NCBI GenBank assembly: GCA_050950345.1
Contig: JBMNHK010000004.1
Location: 1 to 64,000 of the forward strand
DNA: 64,000 bases
DNA from: Pelotomaculum_C sp050950345
GTDB taxonomy: Bacteria > Bacillota > Desulfotomaculia > Desulfotomaculales > Pelotomaculaceae
Reading direction: 5' to 3'
Below, one piece after another: positions 25,919-34,649 of the stretch. Under the pieces are notes generated by a model that was not told where the DNA came from, searched no databases, and was given only the letters and a program-made list of their open reading frames with translations. The translations under genes and the position numbers were made by a program. Position 1 is the stretch's first letter, and each line of letters begins with the position of its first letter.

Positions 25919-27587
25919 AGGGCACTGAAAAATCCACGTTTTTGGCGTGGATTTTTCAGTCTTTGGAATGGGTAAAAGGATGTAAAATAACAGTAGAAAT
26001 AAAAATCGCCTCTATCAGGCGGTAATTGGCATTGCTAACTTTACTATCCTCTTGATATTTACCGCAATCACCGTAAAATACGTTTGCAATCGCATGGCGG
26101 CAAGCCCCACGGAATCGGCTCTGCCGAGACCATGTGCCACTTTCATTTCACCATTCTTTTCTTCGATGCTATGCCGGATTTTTAGCCGTTCTTTAAAAGC
26201 TTCGCTTGCTTCAAACGCAAGCCTTTGACGATTTTTCTCGCTCGGCTGTGTAATGTTGTAGCTCCTGGTTTTAGATTTCCCTATTCGGCACTGCTCGCGG
26301 AGCGGACATTTTCGGCATTTGACTGAGCTGAATGTGAAATTGAGGTAAGTGTTGCCGTTTTTCGCCGGGTGACTTCTCTTATTTATTGCAAGTTCTCCGG
26401 CTGGGCATTGCAGCATCCCTGCATCTTTGTTAAAACTAAAACCCCCATCAAGCGGTGCTGCGGCGGCAGCTGCTACGGCTGAATTTGTTTTGGCAATCAG
26501 TGTAACACCGTTTTCTTCGCAGACATCAAGGTTTCCCTCGCTTACATAAGCCATGTCCCCGACGATTTCCTTAACTTCGACGCCGTTACTTTGAGATTTC
26601 TCAAGCAATGCGGCAAGCTGTTTGCCGTCCGGCTCGCCGCCGTTCGTAACTTCGATTCCCGTCACGATTCGTTCTTCAGTCATTGCAAGATGATTCTTGA
26701 AACCAAAAAAAGTGCTGCTGACTTTTTTATGACCAAACCGTGCGTCTTCATCGTCTTTTGAACGGATTTCACGTATGCGGTTGGTATCCAAAAGTTCTTT
26801 TATCCTGTTATACAGCGATTTCAGCAATTTGTTGTCACTGCTTTCCACACCCTCGCGAATGCTTTCAAGCAGTTTTTGAGTATACTCAATTTCTTCTTCC
26901 AAGTCGGCGGTTTCATCCGGCTTATCAGGGAATTTCTCCGACAAGTCATACATTGACTTGTAAATTTCCTTGCGCAGTCCCCGGCTCAATTCACGCAGAA
27001 CCTGCGTCACGGTTTTGGCTCTGACATTAGCGTTGGTATGCGTAGAATCAACTATTATTGTTTTGCTTTTGATTATGCCTTTCTCAATCGCCTGTCGAAT
27101 TGTCTCTTTCAGCATTTCTTCCAGTATGTCTTCTGTTATGCGTGTTTTTCGAAATTTAGTCATTAAACTCGGGTCAACCATTTCAGCTTCGGGATCTAAA
27201 TCCAGAAAATACTTGTATGCCATATCGGTTTGAGCTTGAGAAATTAAGCGCACGTCCGAAAGATCATACAGCTTTTTCAAAAACATCAGCTTGAACATCA
27301 TTTCGGGCTCTTTTGCAGGGCGGCCAAATGCCTCACAATACTGCTTTTTGAGCATTGGATTCACAAAGCTGAAATCTATATTTTCTTTGATCTGCCGAAG
27401 CAGATGATCCTTTGATACGACCAAATCATATATGCCCTGATATGGTGAAAGCGGCATCGTAATTTGACCAAAGTCTCTCAACATAAATCCTCTCAACCCC
27501 TTGATTCTGCTCGCTTTTTCTGTATAAATTATACCATTTTTATGCAAGAAAGTCCGCCACAAATGGGTCGGACTTTTTCAGTGCCCT
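25919..27587 (-). mobile_element. IS1182-family insertion sequence nested in the IS1634 right end
   Basis: Inverted termini AGGGCACTGAAAAATCC (25919-) and its near complement ending at 27587. Flanked by a direct 8-base target duplication TGGTATTA at 25911-25918 and 27588-27595. Just inside the left end is a strong hairpin (25924-25960) that could terminate incoming transcription. Removing the element restores continuous sequence of the IS1634 tail. Confidence 0.9.
26015..27484 (-). CDS. IS1182-family transposase
   Basis: Start at 27484 (Met-Leu-Arg-Asp-Phe-Gly), preceded on the coding strand by GAGAGGATTT; an upstream in-frame Met at 27562 has no such site. About 489 residues, full length. 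DDE motifs: Val-Asp-Ser-Thr-His-Thr-Asn-Ala, Val-Gly-Asp-Met-Ala-Tyr-Val-Ser and Glu-Glu-Lys-Asn-Gly-Glu-Met-Lys, with a Cys cluster (Cys-Arg-Lys-Cys-Pro-Leu-Arg-Glu-Gln-Cys) before the last. Looks intact, and with a preserved target duplication it is probably the youngest element in this stretch. Confidence 0.93.
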   Translation of the reverse strand: MLRDFGQITMPLSPYQGIYDLVVSKDHLLRQIKENIDFSFVNPMLKKQYCEAFGRPAKEPEMMFKLMFLKKLYDLSDVRLISQAQTDMAYKYFLDLDPEAEMVDPSLMTKFRKTRITEDILEEMLKETIRQAIEKGIIKSKTIIVDSTHTNANVRAKTVTQVLRELSRGLRKEIYKSMYDLSEKFPDKPDETADLEEEIEYTQKLLESIREGVESSDNKLLKSLYNRIKELLDTNRIREIRSKDDEDARFGHKKVSSTFFGFKNHLAMTEERIVTGIEVTNGGEPDGKQLAALLEKSQSNGVEVKEIVGDMAYVSEGNLDVCEENGVTLIAKTNSAVAAAAAAPLDGGFSFNKDAGMLQCPAGELAINKRSHPAKNGNTYLNFTFSSVKCRKCPLREQCRIGKSKTRSYNITQPSEKNRQRLAFEASEAFKERLKIRHSIEEKNGEMKVAHGLGRADSVGLAAMRLQTYFTVIAVNIKRIVKLAMPITA

Positions 27588-27600
27588 TGGTATTAGGGAG

Positions 27601-29439
27601 TTTCTGAATTTAAAGTTTCAAAGTCAAGTTAGAGTATCAACAGATAGCGAAGAACAGTTAAATAGCTTTAAAACACAATTGGCGTTTTATTCCTTTTATA
27701 TTATTAGCCAGCCCAATTATGAGTTTGTGGGGATCTATGCGGATGAGGGATTATCAGGAACTTCTACAAAAAATAGAAAAGAATTTAACAGGATGATTGA
27801 AGACTGTAAATCCGGGAAGATTGATTTGATTATCACAAAATCCATCTCGAGATTTGCGAGGAATACAGTTGATATTTTATATTACACTAGAATGCTTGCA
27901 ACCTTAAAACCTCCTGTGTATATCAAATTCGAGAAGGAAAATATTTTAACTAAAGACTTACGCAGCCAAGCACTATTAACAATACTTGGATCTCTTAGCC
28001 AAGAGGAGTCCATAAACTTAGGAAAATCTGTGGCTTGGAGTAAAAAGAATTTAGCGGGTCGAGGAATCATTAAACCTGCGATGCTAGGATATGGCTATAA
28101 GTATGGTAAAAATAGTGAGTGGATAATAGTTGAAGAAGAAGCTAGAGTAGTGCGAAGAATTTATAAAGAGTTTTTGCAAGGTAAAAGTGAAAGGAAAATA
28201 GCACATGATTTAACTACTGAAGGCATAAAAACTCCAGAAGGTAAAAAGAATTGGAGCTTTGATACAATAAAAGAAATCCTGAACTCAGAGAGATATAATG
28301 GTGATTATTTATTCCAACGATTTTATTCGACTTTAACTGTAGAAAAAAAAATCAAGAAAAACCATGGGGAAAAACCAATGTTTCTAGTCGAAGATCACCA
28401 TCAGCCAATTATTGAGCAAGATCTTTGGGAGCAGGTCCAGGAAAGAATTATGATTCGAAAAAACAAAAGTAAAAAAAATGAAAAACCACCTAGTCTTAAG
28501 GATAATGGAAAGAATGAAGTTTTTAACAAACGGCTTAAATGTGGTAAATGCGGTGCAACCATATCTTATGCCAAAGCAGGCTCAAAACCTTATGTTTATA
28601 AAAAATGGAGATGTATGGATGGATTTAGAGGATATTGCACAGTGGGAGGATTTTCGCAGGAATACTTGGAACAAAACTTCTCTCAGTTTCTTATGGATAT
28701 GAAGTTTAATCCGTTGTTTCAAGCAGCAATTAATAACTTAATTGAAACGTTAAGTTTATCTGAATCAGAAAAGGAAGAAAGAGAGAATATAAAAATTAAA
28801 ATCAATGAGCTTAGTCATCAGCTGCATCAAGTAGTGAAAGAAGGATTAGGAAAAAAAGGAAAAAATACAAAGAAGGTTGATGAGTTAACAAATAGAGTTT
28901 TAGAATTAAGAAAGCTGATTATAGACTTTGATAAAAGAGAAGAACAGCTGGATATGGTTGTTCATCACTTACAAGTTTTAGAAACAAATCTAAAGAATTA
29001 TACTGAGCCTACGAAAGATGATTATGGATTCTATCTAAACATTCCAGAATTCCTTGATACCGTTTATAAGACTTTTATTAAAGAAGGAATTTTGCATGAG
29101 GACGGAAAAGTGACTTATAGTCTCCACTTAGGGCTAGAGTGGTCCGCACCAAATAATTATGTAAATTTCAAGCAGAGAATAAAGGATTACGAGCATAGAA
29201 GAAAGATAGAAGAAAAAGAGCGATATCTGAATGGACCGGAGGTAAAGGCATTAATAAAATTTTGCAGAACACCTAAAAGTATTCACGAAATGCATCAATT
29301 TTTTAAAAACTATAAACATGCACCTTCAATGAAGAAGAGTATTGTCGATCCACTCATTGAAAAGGGAATAATTAAAAGAACCATTCCGGATAAACCAAGT
29401 AGTAATAATCAACGTTATTATTCTGTTAAAGTTGATTAG
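27601..29439 (+). pseudogene. Second large serine recombinase, 5'-truncated
   Basis: Coding sequence emerges from the IS boundary at Gln-Val-Arg-Val-Ser-Thr-Asp-Ser-Glu-Glu-Gln, so the nucleophile Ser is kept but the first about 15-20 residues and the start site are lost. A fallback TTG at 27679 would remove the active-site serine. Downstream it is complete: catalytic domain (Ser-Arg-Phe-Ala-Arg-Asn), Recombinase domain (Glu-Arg-Tyr-Asn-Gly-Asp), zinc ribbon (Cys-Gly-Lys-Cys-Gly, then two more Cys), coiled coil (about 360-430) and a helical tail. It is a different paralogue from the recombinase at 8323. Tandem recombinase genes are common at the ends of clostridial prophages and conjugative elements. 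Confidence 0.85.
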
Positions 29440-29530
29440 ATTATGGGGTTTTCCCGATAAAACAGACAGTCCATAGTTAGGTTTTCTCACGGAATCGCAA
29501 TATTGCTCAATATTTCATAATTCCAGCTTT

Positions 29531-30352
29531 TTAAGCTGCCTTTTGCCCCAAATATCTTTGTTTAAATGCCGCCGGGGTTATGTATCCCAGGGCTTGGTGC
29601 CTCCTTTTGCGGTTATAGAACACTTCTATATACCAAAAGATGTCCTGGCGGGCCTGTTCCCGAGTCATATAGCGTTTATGGTAGAGCATCTCACATTTTA
29701 TAGTGCTGAAAAACGTCTCCGCACAGGCGTTATCATAACAATTACCTTTCCGGCTCATGCTGCAGATCATTCCGTATTTTTTCAGAACCGCCTGATAGTC
29801 CCTGCTGCAGTATTGTACGCCTCGATCTGAATGGTGAATAATTCCCTTGGGTGGTTTATGTCTTCTGACAGCATTCTCTAGAGCTCTAATACAAAGCTCT
29901 GTTCTCATGTTATTGTCTGTTGCCCAGCCCACTATCTCCTTGGTGAATATATCTTTTACAGTGGCCAGGTACAGCCATCCTTCATAAGTGTTTATGTAAC
30001 TGATATCCGTTACCCACACGGCAGCCGGTCTATTGGTCGTAAAATCCTGATTTAAAAGGTTTTCTGCCACTGGCAGTTTATGATTGGAATTTGTTGTAGC
30101 TTTAAATTTCTTTTTCCGTTTTGCATATAGCTTGTTTTTCTTCTGGATTTCGTAAAGTCTCTTACGGCTGCAATGGGGAAACTTTTCCCTTACATCCGCA
30201 AGGATTTTGTCCAGACCGCACATGCCATGACATTCATCGTAACTTTGTTGGGCAGTTTTAAGTATTTCTTGGTTCTCAAGCTTACGTTTACTTGGGAGCC
30301 GGTCTTTCCAATCATAATAGCCGCTCCGCGATACTTCGAGGACCTGGCACAT
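29531..30352 (-). CDS. IS3-family transposase OrfB
   Basis: 273 residues of the catalytic half, made in nature as an OrfAB fusion by -1 frameshifting. It shows the HTH_21 region at the N-terminus and the DDE core: Asp in Trp-Val-Thr-Asp-Ile-Ser-Tyr, Asp in His-His-Ser-Asp-Arg-Gly-Val-Gln-Tyr and Glu in Ala-Glu-Thr-Phe-Phe-Ser-Thr-Ile-Lys. It ends with the common Ala-Leu-Gly-Tyr-Ile-Thr-Pro motif. Intact in sequence. Confidence 0.93.
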   Translation of the reverse strand: MCQVLEVSRSGYYDWKDRLPSKRKLENQEILKTAQQSYDECHGMCGLDKILADVREKFPHCSRKRLYEIQKKNKLYAKRKKKFKATTNSNHKLPVAENLLNQDFTTNRPAAVWVTDISYINTYEGWLYLATVKDIFTKEIVGWATDNNMRTELCIRALENAVRRHKPPKGIIHHSDRGVQYCSRDYQAVLKKYGMICSMSRKGNCYDNACAETFFSTIKCEMLYHKRYMTREQARQDIFWYIEVFYNRKRRHQALGYITPAAFKQRYLGQKAA

Positions 30353-30399
30353 CTTCTCAACCGGGAATACGGAGCTATGTTCCTTGATAAATTTATAGG

Positions 30400-30690
30400 T
30401 TACTTCCGGTTGCTTGTCGCGAAGATGGCCGCAGCTTTTTTTAATATTGCTACCGACTCCTCTAAGTCAGTATTTCTACGCTTTTCAGCTCTTAATTCAG
30501 CCTCCAGCTCCATTATCCTTGCTTTATCAGGAGATTGTCTCTTTTTATCTTCTCCTAACCAATTTCTCAGAGTCTGTGGATTTATTCCCAGATCCTTTGC
30601 CACACTTGCGACTGATCTGCCGTTTTCTTTAACTAATCTGGTTGCATCTGCCCTGAATTCAGTATCATAACGTTTTCCATTGTTCCCCAT
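30400..30690 (-). CDS. IS3-family OrfA (helix-turn-helix, leucine zipper)
   Basis: 96 residues: HTH_Tnp_1 domain (Tyr-Asp-Thr-Glu-Phe-Arg-Ala-Asp-Ala-Thr...Leu-Gly-Ile-Asn-Pro-Gln-Thr-Leu-Arg-Asn-Trp) followed by a leucine-zipper-like helix (Leu-Glu-Ala-Glu-Leu-Arg). The coding strand has AAAAAAAG near the end (about 30431-30438), the usual slip site that joins OrfA to OrfB. Confidence 0.92.
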   Translation of the reverse strand: MGNNGKRYDTEFRADATRLVKENGRSVASVAKDLGINPQTLRNWLGEDKKRQSPDKARIMELEAELRAEKRRNTDLEESVAILKKAAAIFATSNRK

Positions 30691-30748
30691 TTATTAATCC
30701 CTCCACAGTTGTTATTTTACCTAACTACTGTGTGTCCGACAAATCGGG

Positions 30749-31152
30749 TATAGGCCATTATTGTGCGGGGGGAATGGATGGATTTAAGCTATTGTGTCCC
30801 AGTAAACTAGCCCCAAAGTTTAGTTTCTCCTCAAGCGATCATAATAAGCTAACACCTCGGCTATCACACCAGTCAACATCCCGAATAAGGTAATAATAGG
30901 TTCAAATGAGAGAAACCGCTAGGTGACCAGATTACTAATAGTGAGACTAGAGGTAGGTTCATCACATTGTGGTAAACATTATTTATATTATTGATAAACC
31001 CACTAAGATAGAATCTTACTTCGGTAGAGTACCGAGGTTAGAGATAATCTTGGTGGGTTATTTTTTTTGTAAAAACCAGATGAATACGAAGAAATATCAA
31101 TTTTTTACTTGACGTTTTAAATGTACATTTATTTCTGTACTGCCCCCCATAT
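30749..31152. other. 400-bp non-coding stretch with several hairpins
   Basis: Between two IS3 copies. No open frame. Several short hairpins can be drawn between 30840 and 30990, and the stretch ends in a two-tier stem followed by U8. It might encode a structured RNA of about 200-300 bases, or be the leftover end of a lost gene. I could not match it to a known RNA class. Confidence 0.4.
30997..31068 (+). terminator. Two-tier terminator-like hairpin with U8
   Basis: Outer stem: 30997-31009 pairs with 31047-31059 (13 pairs, one G-U). Inner stem: 31018-31025 pairs with 31031-31038 (eight pairs, one G-U). Eight T residues follow from 31061. It is more elaborate than a plain terminator and has no recognisable gene in front of it. 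Confidence 0.7.
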
Positions 31153-31163
31153 TGTCAACACAG

Positions 31164-31967
31164 TTAGGCAACATTTTGTAGAATACTTTGCTGGTAATAT
31201 TCAGCTGGGGTTAAATATCCCAGAGCTGAATGGATACGGTTGTTGTTATAGAAATCTATGTAAGCCTCTATAGAGGTAATTGCTTCACTATAAGTCTCGT
31301 ACAGGTTGTAGTAGAGTTCTTCTTCCTTGAGAGTACGGAAAAAACGTTCAATATGAGCATTATGTTCTGGTGTAGCATAGGCCGAATACAAAAGAGCTAC
31401 GTCACAAGTGGACAACTCCTTAACAAACTTATGGCTGGTTGGCTGGCAGCCATTATCTACTTGAAGTATTAGGCCTTGATCCCTGGTCCCTTCAGGGAAA
31501 CGGTTCTTGACAGCTTTGTCAAAGGCGATTAACCACTCGGTGGCTCTGGATCGGGAGTTGATTTCATAGCCAACTATAGAACGATCATAGCGGTCAATTA
31601 TTGCCATAATATAGAGCCAGCCGTAACCAGTAAGATAGGTCTTGGTCATGTCCATTTCCCAAATTTGATTGGGCTTAGTAGGCTGACCAGGTCGTTCTTT
31701 CATTTGAACTATACGCCGGTTTTTCAACCGCTGTTGGCTCAGACCCAGTTTATTCATAACCCGGTTAACCCGTTTCTGACTGACATTTATGTTAAATTCG
31801 CGTCTAAGTATAACGCGAATACGGCGATAGCCATAAAGGGGATAGCGGTTACAAGCCATTTTGATTGCTGCAGATAGTTCTTTATCAGGTACATAGTTCT
31901 GCTTAGGTTTAGGAGTTCTATCACTCTTGCGATTACGGGGATAGAATCGTGAGCGCGGCACTCCCAA
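31164..31967 (-). CDS. IS3-family transposase OrfB
   Basis: 267 residues with the DDE core: Asp in Trp-Glu-Met-Asp-Met-Thr-Lys-Thr-Tyr, Asp in Leu-Gln-Val-Asp-Asn-Gly-Cys-Gln and Glu in His-Ile-Glu-Arg-Phe-Phe-Arg-Thr-Leu-Lys. The last part, His-Ser-Ala-Leu-Gly-Tyr-Leu-Thr-Pro, is typical. Coding-like sequence continues upstream to the orfA end, as expected for a frameshifted OrfAB. It is only distantly similar to the other three IS3 copies here, so it is a separate element type. Confidence 0.92.
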   Translation of the reverse strand: MGVPRSRFYPRNRKSDRTPKPKQNYVPDKELSAAIKMACNRYPLYGYRRIRVILRREFNINVSQKRVNRVMNKLGLSQQRLKNRRIVQMKERPGQPTKPNQIWEMDMTKTYLTGYGWLYIMAIIDRYDRSIVGYEINSRSRATEWLIAFDKAVKNRFPEGTRDQGLILQVDNGCQPTSHKFVKELSTCDVALLYSAYATPEHNAHIERFFRTLKEEELYYNLYETYSEAITSIEAYIDFYNNNRIHSALGYLTPAEYYQQSILQNVA

Positions 31968-32041
31968 TATTTCAGCAGCATCTTTGATACTGATTCCGTC
32001 TTTTCTGAGTTCGGTGGTTAATTCGGTATAGTAATCCGGAT

Positions 32042-32344
32042 CTACTTGCGAAGTTTGCGAGTGAAGAAATCTTCCGTTTTTTTTAGTACCTCTACCTCCA
32101 GGGTTTTACGTCCCAGGGCTTGTTCGAGATCCTTTATTCTTAGTTCTAAGGCTTTAACCTGGTTGGTTTTGCCGTTGTTCTGGAGTCCCTGAACCCCACC
32201 GGCGATAAACTGGTCTCTCAGTTTATAATAAGTAGCGGTGGATACTCCATATTTTCGGCATAGGTCTGAAACTGGCACTTCCCCTTTTAATCCACTTAAA
32301 ACCAGGGCCAGGGCATCATCACTTGAAAGTTTTTTCTTCGGCAT
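32042..32344 (-). CDS. IS3-family OrfA
   Basis: 100 residues: Lys-rich start, helix-turn-helix (Val-Ser-Asp-Leu-Cys-Arg-Lys-Tyr-Gly-Val-Ser-Thr-Ala-Thr-Tyr-Tyr-Lys) and a coiled coil (Leu-Glu-Leu-Arg-Ile-Lys-Asp-Leu-Glu). A run of eight A on the coding strand near the C-terminus (Leu-Lys-Lys-Thr) provides the slip site into orfB. Confidence 0.9.
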   Translation of the reverse strand: MPKKKLSSDDALALVLSGLKGEVPVSDLCRKYGVSTATYYKLRDQFIAGGVQGLQNNGKTNQVKALELRIKDLEQALGRKTLEVEVLKKTEDFFTRKLRK

Positions 32345-32427
32345 GGTAGTTCTCCTCCCTTATCTGGATTCTACCATAACCGTGTTGTCACTCTGTAGGT
32401 ATCAGTATATTTCTACTTATCCTTTTA

Positions 32428-32968
32428 GAATCATGGAGCTCAGATCATCTTATCCGGTAGAAGAATCAATGATGATATGGGCAAATATGTGGCGGAAAAC
32501 ACCGTTAAGAAGATGATTCAAGCCAATAAACCCATCAAGGGAGCCAATGTAGCTGTCCTGGGTATAACCTTTAAAGAAGATTGTCCTGATAGCAGAAACA
32601 CCAGGGTAATCGATATTATTAGAGAATTAAAAGAGTATGGTGTTAATGTACAGGTAATAGATCCTATGGCTGATGCACAAGAAGTTGAGGGAGAATACGG
32701 GATTCATTTAAATAGGTTGGAAGATCTAAGAGGGGTGGATGCAGTAATTTTTGCCGTAGCCCACGAGGAGTTTATTAACTTAAGCCTGCAGGAAATCAAA
32801 GACTGGTATCGTGCTTGCCCTAATCATCTCTTTAGCGCAATAAATGAAGAAGTAGCTGCAACAATTGAGAATGGTTGTGAGAACAATAAAAATGTTCTCA
32901 TTGATGTGAAGGGCATATTTGATAGAAAAGAAGCAGAGGAACTAGATTATTTGTACTGGAGGCTTTAG
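32428..32968 (+). pseudogene. C-terminal part of a TviB/WbpA-type UDP-sugar dehydrogenase
   Basis: The open frame starts at the IS3 end with His-Gly-Ala-Gln-Ile-Ile-Leu-Ser-Gly-Arg-Arg-Ile-Asn-Asp-Asp-Met-Gly-Lys and runs about 180 residues. It includes the UDP-binding C-domain signature Leu-Gly-Ile-Thr-Phe-Lys-Glu-Asp-Cys-Pro-Asp-Ser-Arg-Asn. About 240-280 N-terminal residues with the Rossmann fold and the catalytic Cys are missing. Family members oxidise UDP-N-acetylhexosamines to the uronic acids. The next gene is the epimerase partner of the TviB-TviC pair, one base apart. ATG 32477 could start a short product, but it would be inactive. Confidence 0.85.
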
Positions 32969-32969
32969 G

Positions 32970-33962
32970 GTGAGCTATAAGCATAATGTGGGCTATAAAC
33001 ATTTAGAGTTTGACCGGGATAGTATCTTCCTAGTTACCGGGGGAGCAGGTTTTATTGGATCTAACCTTTGTGAAGCTCTCTTGGATATGGGTTATCAGGT
33101 AAGATGTATGGACAACTTCTCCACCGGGAAGAGAGAAAACATTGAAGGTTTTTTACATAATAAAAACTTTACCCTAATAGAAGATGATATTCGAAACTTA
33201 GAAGCATGCCTGGTTGCTTGTGAAGGGGTGGATTATGTACTGCATCAAGCGGCCTGGGGATCAGTACCTCGCAGCATAGAAATGCCTTTATTATATGAAG
33301 AAATTAATATCAGGGGTACCCTTAATATGATGGAGGCCGGTAGACAGCAGGGAGTTAAGAAATTTGTTTATGCATCCAGCTCATCGGTATATGGAGATCA
33401 TCCGGTACTGCCTAAAAAAGAGGGACAGGAAGGTGAGCTTCTTTCTCCTTATGCTTTAACGAAGATGGTTGATGAAGAGTATGGCAGGCTATATAAGGAA
33501 TTGTATGGGTTGGATACTTATGGTTTAAGGTATTTTAACGTGTTTGGCAGGAGACAGGATCCAGATGGAGCCTATGCTGCTGTGATACCTAAGTTTATAA
33601 AGCAGCTTTTGAAGGATGAGCAGCCTACCATTAATGGAGATGGAAAACAGTCGAGAGACTTTACATATATTGAAAATGTTATTGAAGCTAATCTTAAGGC
33701 TTGTTTGGCACCAAGTGAGGCAGCAGGCCAGGCGTTTAATATCGCTTACGGGGGCAGAGAATTCTTAATTGATATCTACCATGAACTATGTAAAGCATTG
33801 GGGAAAGACATCGAGCCAATATTTGGACCGGATCGGCCCGGGGATATCAAACATAGTAATGCTGATATCAGTAAGGCCAGAGAAATGCTGGGCTATGAGC
33901 CGGAATGGAGCTTTGAGCGGGGGATTAAGGCAGCGATTGAGTGGTATCGGGAGAATTTGTAA
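32970..33962 (+). CDS. UDP-N-acetylhexosamine(uronate) 4-epimerase, TviC/WbpP type
   Basis: 330 residues, extended short-chain dehydrogenase. NAD-binding Gly-Gly-Ala-Gly-Phe-Ile-Gly at 24-30, Ser-Ser-Ser-Val-Tyr-Gly near 136-142, catalytic Tyr161-x-x-x-Lys165, and the C-terminal Asp-Arg-Pro-Gly-Asp-Ile. The longer N-terminus and the motif Ala-Ala-Trp-Gly-Ser-Val-Pro-Arg-Ser are typical of TviC/WbpP, which interconvert UDP-GlcNAc(A) and UDP-GalNAc(A). GTG start at 32970 with TTAGGG upstream. It lies in an operon with the truncated dehydrogenase and a YdcF gene. It appears functional. Confidence 0.9.
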   Translation: MSYKHNVGYKHLEFDRDSIFLVTGGAGFIGSNLCEALLDMGYQVRCMDNFSTGKRENIEGFLHNKNFTLIEDDIRNLEACLVACEGVDYVLHQAAWGSVPRSIEMPLLYEEINIRGTLNMMEAGRQQGVKKFVYASSSSVYGDHPVLPKKEGQEGELLSPYALTKMVDEEYGRLYKELYGLDTYGLRYFNVFGRRQDPDGAYAAVIPKFIKQLLKDEQPTINGDGKQSRDFTYIENVIEANLKACLAPSEAAGQAFNIAYGGREFLIDIYHELCKALGKDIEPIFGPDRPGDIKHSNADISKAREMLGYEPEWSFERGIKAAIEWYRENL

Positions 33963-33984
33963 TGAGACGTTGGGATGTTAGTGT

Positions 33985-34626
33985 ATGAAGAAGCCAAAAA
34001 TCCTTCTTATTACCGTTATCGTTGTTCTGGCTGTGGTAGCTTTAATAAGATTATCCTTACCTTCCCTGGGCAGTTTCCTGGTAGCAGAGGATGAACCGCA
34101 GAAAAGTGATATCATGGTTGTTTTGATGGGCAGTGGCCCGGATCGGATGCTGGGTGCGGTGGATCTTTATAAGCAGGGATATGCAGATGAAATAGTGATG
34201 GTCAGAAACATGGTCAGTGGTTATGATCTGGGTGTGAGCCAAGGGGTTAAGATCCCGCATGATACTGATATTGCCAGGGAAGTGGCAGTACAGCAAGGGG
34301 TGCCGGAAGAAAAGGTAACAGTGCTGCCCGGTGATGCATTAAGCACCCAAGATGAAGCGATAGCGGTGAGGGAGTATCTTAAGAGTGAGCCAGATATAGA
34401 TTCTTTGATCATTGTCACATCTAAATCTCATTCTGGGCGGGCAAAGAAGATTTTTTTTAAGGCCATGAAATCTATAGATAGGGAAATAGAAGTATTATCC
34501 TGCCCTACTCAGTATGATGATTTTAATGCTGAGAAGTGGTGGAAAAACCGGGAGGATCTTAAGCGGGGAGCTTTAGAATATTTGAAGCTGTTTAACTTTT
34601 ATCTTAGGGAGCAATTTGAGTTGTAA
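33985..34626 (+). CDS. YdcF/ElyC/SanA-family (DUF218) membrane protein
   Basis: 213 residues. One N-terminal membrane anchor (about 5-25), then the DUF218 fold: Asp-Ile-Met-Val-Val-Leu-Met-Gly near 42, Asp-Arg-Met-Leu-Gly-Ala-Val-Asp-Leu-Tyr, Ser-Thr-Gln-Asp-Glu-Ala (about 118) and Val-Thr-Ser-Lys-Ser-His-Ser-Gly-Arg-Ala (about 138), the last being the conserved basic site. Family members such as ElyC and SanA act at the envelope in peptidoglycan precursor or lipid carrier metabolism. Two truncated relatives, at 23034 and 42525, occur beside nucleotide-sugar genes here, which suggests a role in surface polysaccharide export. Exact activity unknown. Confidence 0.85.
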   Translation: MKKPKILLITVIVVLAVVALIRLSLPSLGSFLVAEDEPQKSDIMVVLMGSGPDRMLGAVDLYKQGYADEIVMVRNMVSGYDLGVSQGVKIPHDTDIAREVAVQQGVPEEKVTVLPGDALSTQDEAIAVREYLKSEPDIDSLIIVTSKSHSGRAKKIFFKAMKSIDREIEVLSCPTQYDDFNAEKWWKNREDLKRGALEYLKLFNFYLREQFEL

Positions 34627-34649
34627 GCAGAGAGGAGGCCACCTACCAA

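Larger units (their letters stand above)
29453..30748 (-). mobile_element. IS3-family insertion sequence, copy 1
   Basis: Imperfect inverted ends starting CCCGAT on both sides and converging on a shared TAGTTAGGT about 25 bases inside. It contains orfA and orfB on the minus strand with an A AAA AAG slippery site at their junction. No target duplication was confirmed. Confidence 0.8.
31153..32390 (-). mobile_element. IS3-family insertion sequence, copy 2
   Basis: Inverted ends TGTCAACACAGTTA (31153-31166) and TAACCGTGTTGTCA (32377-32390), two mismatches, with TG...CA termini. It contains orfA and orfB on the minus strand. Its right end truncates a nucleotide-sugar dehydrogenase gene. Confidence 0.85.

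Noticed and set aside
8323..29439. The two recombinase pieces as halves of one interrupted gene
   Set aside because: Both contain their own catalytic and Recombinase domains, so they overlap in content and are different paralogues.
30760..31070. Retron or group II intron RNA
   Set aside because: No reverse transcriptase gene nearby and no domain V-like hairpin or msr-type conserved bases recognised.
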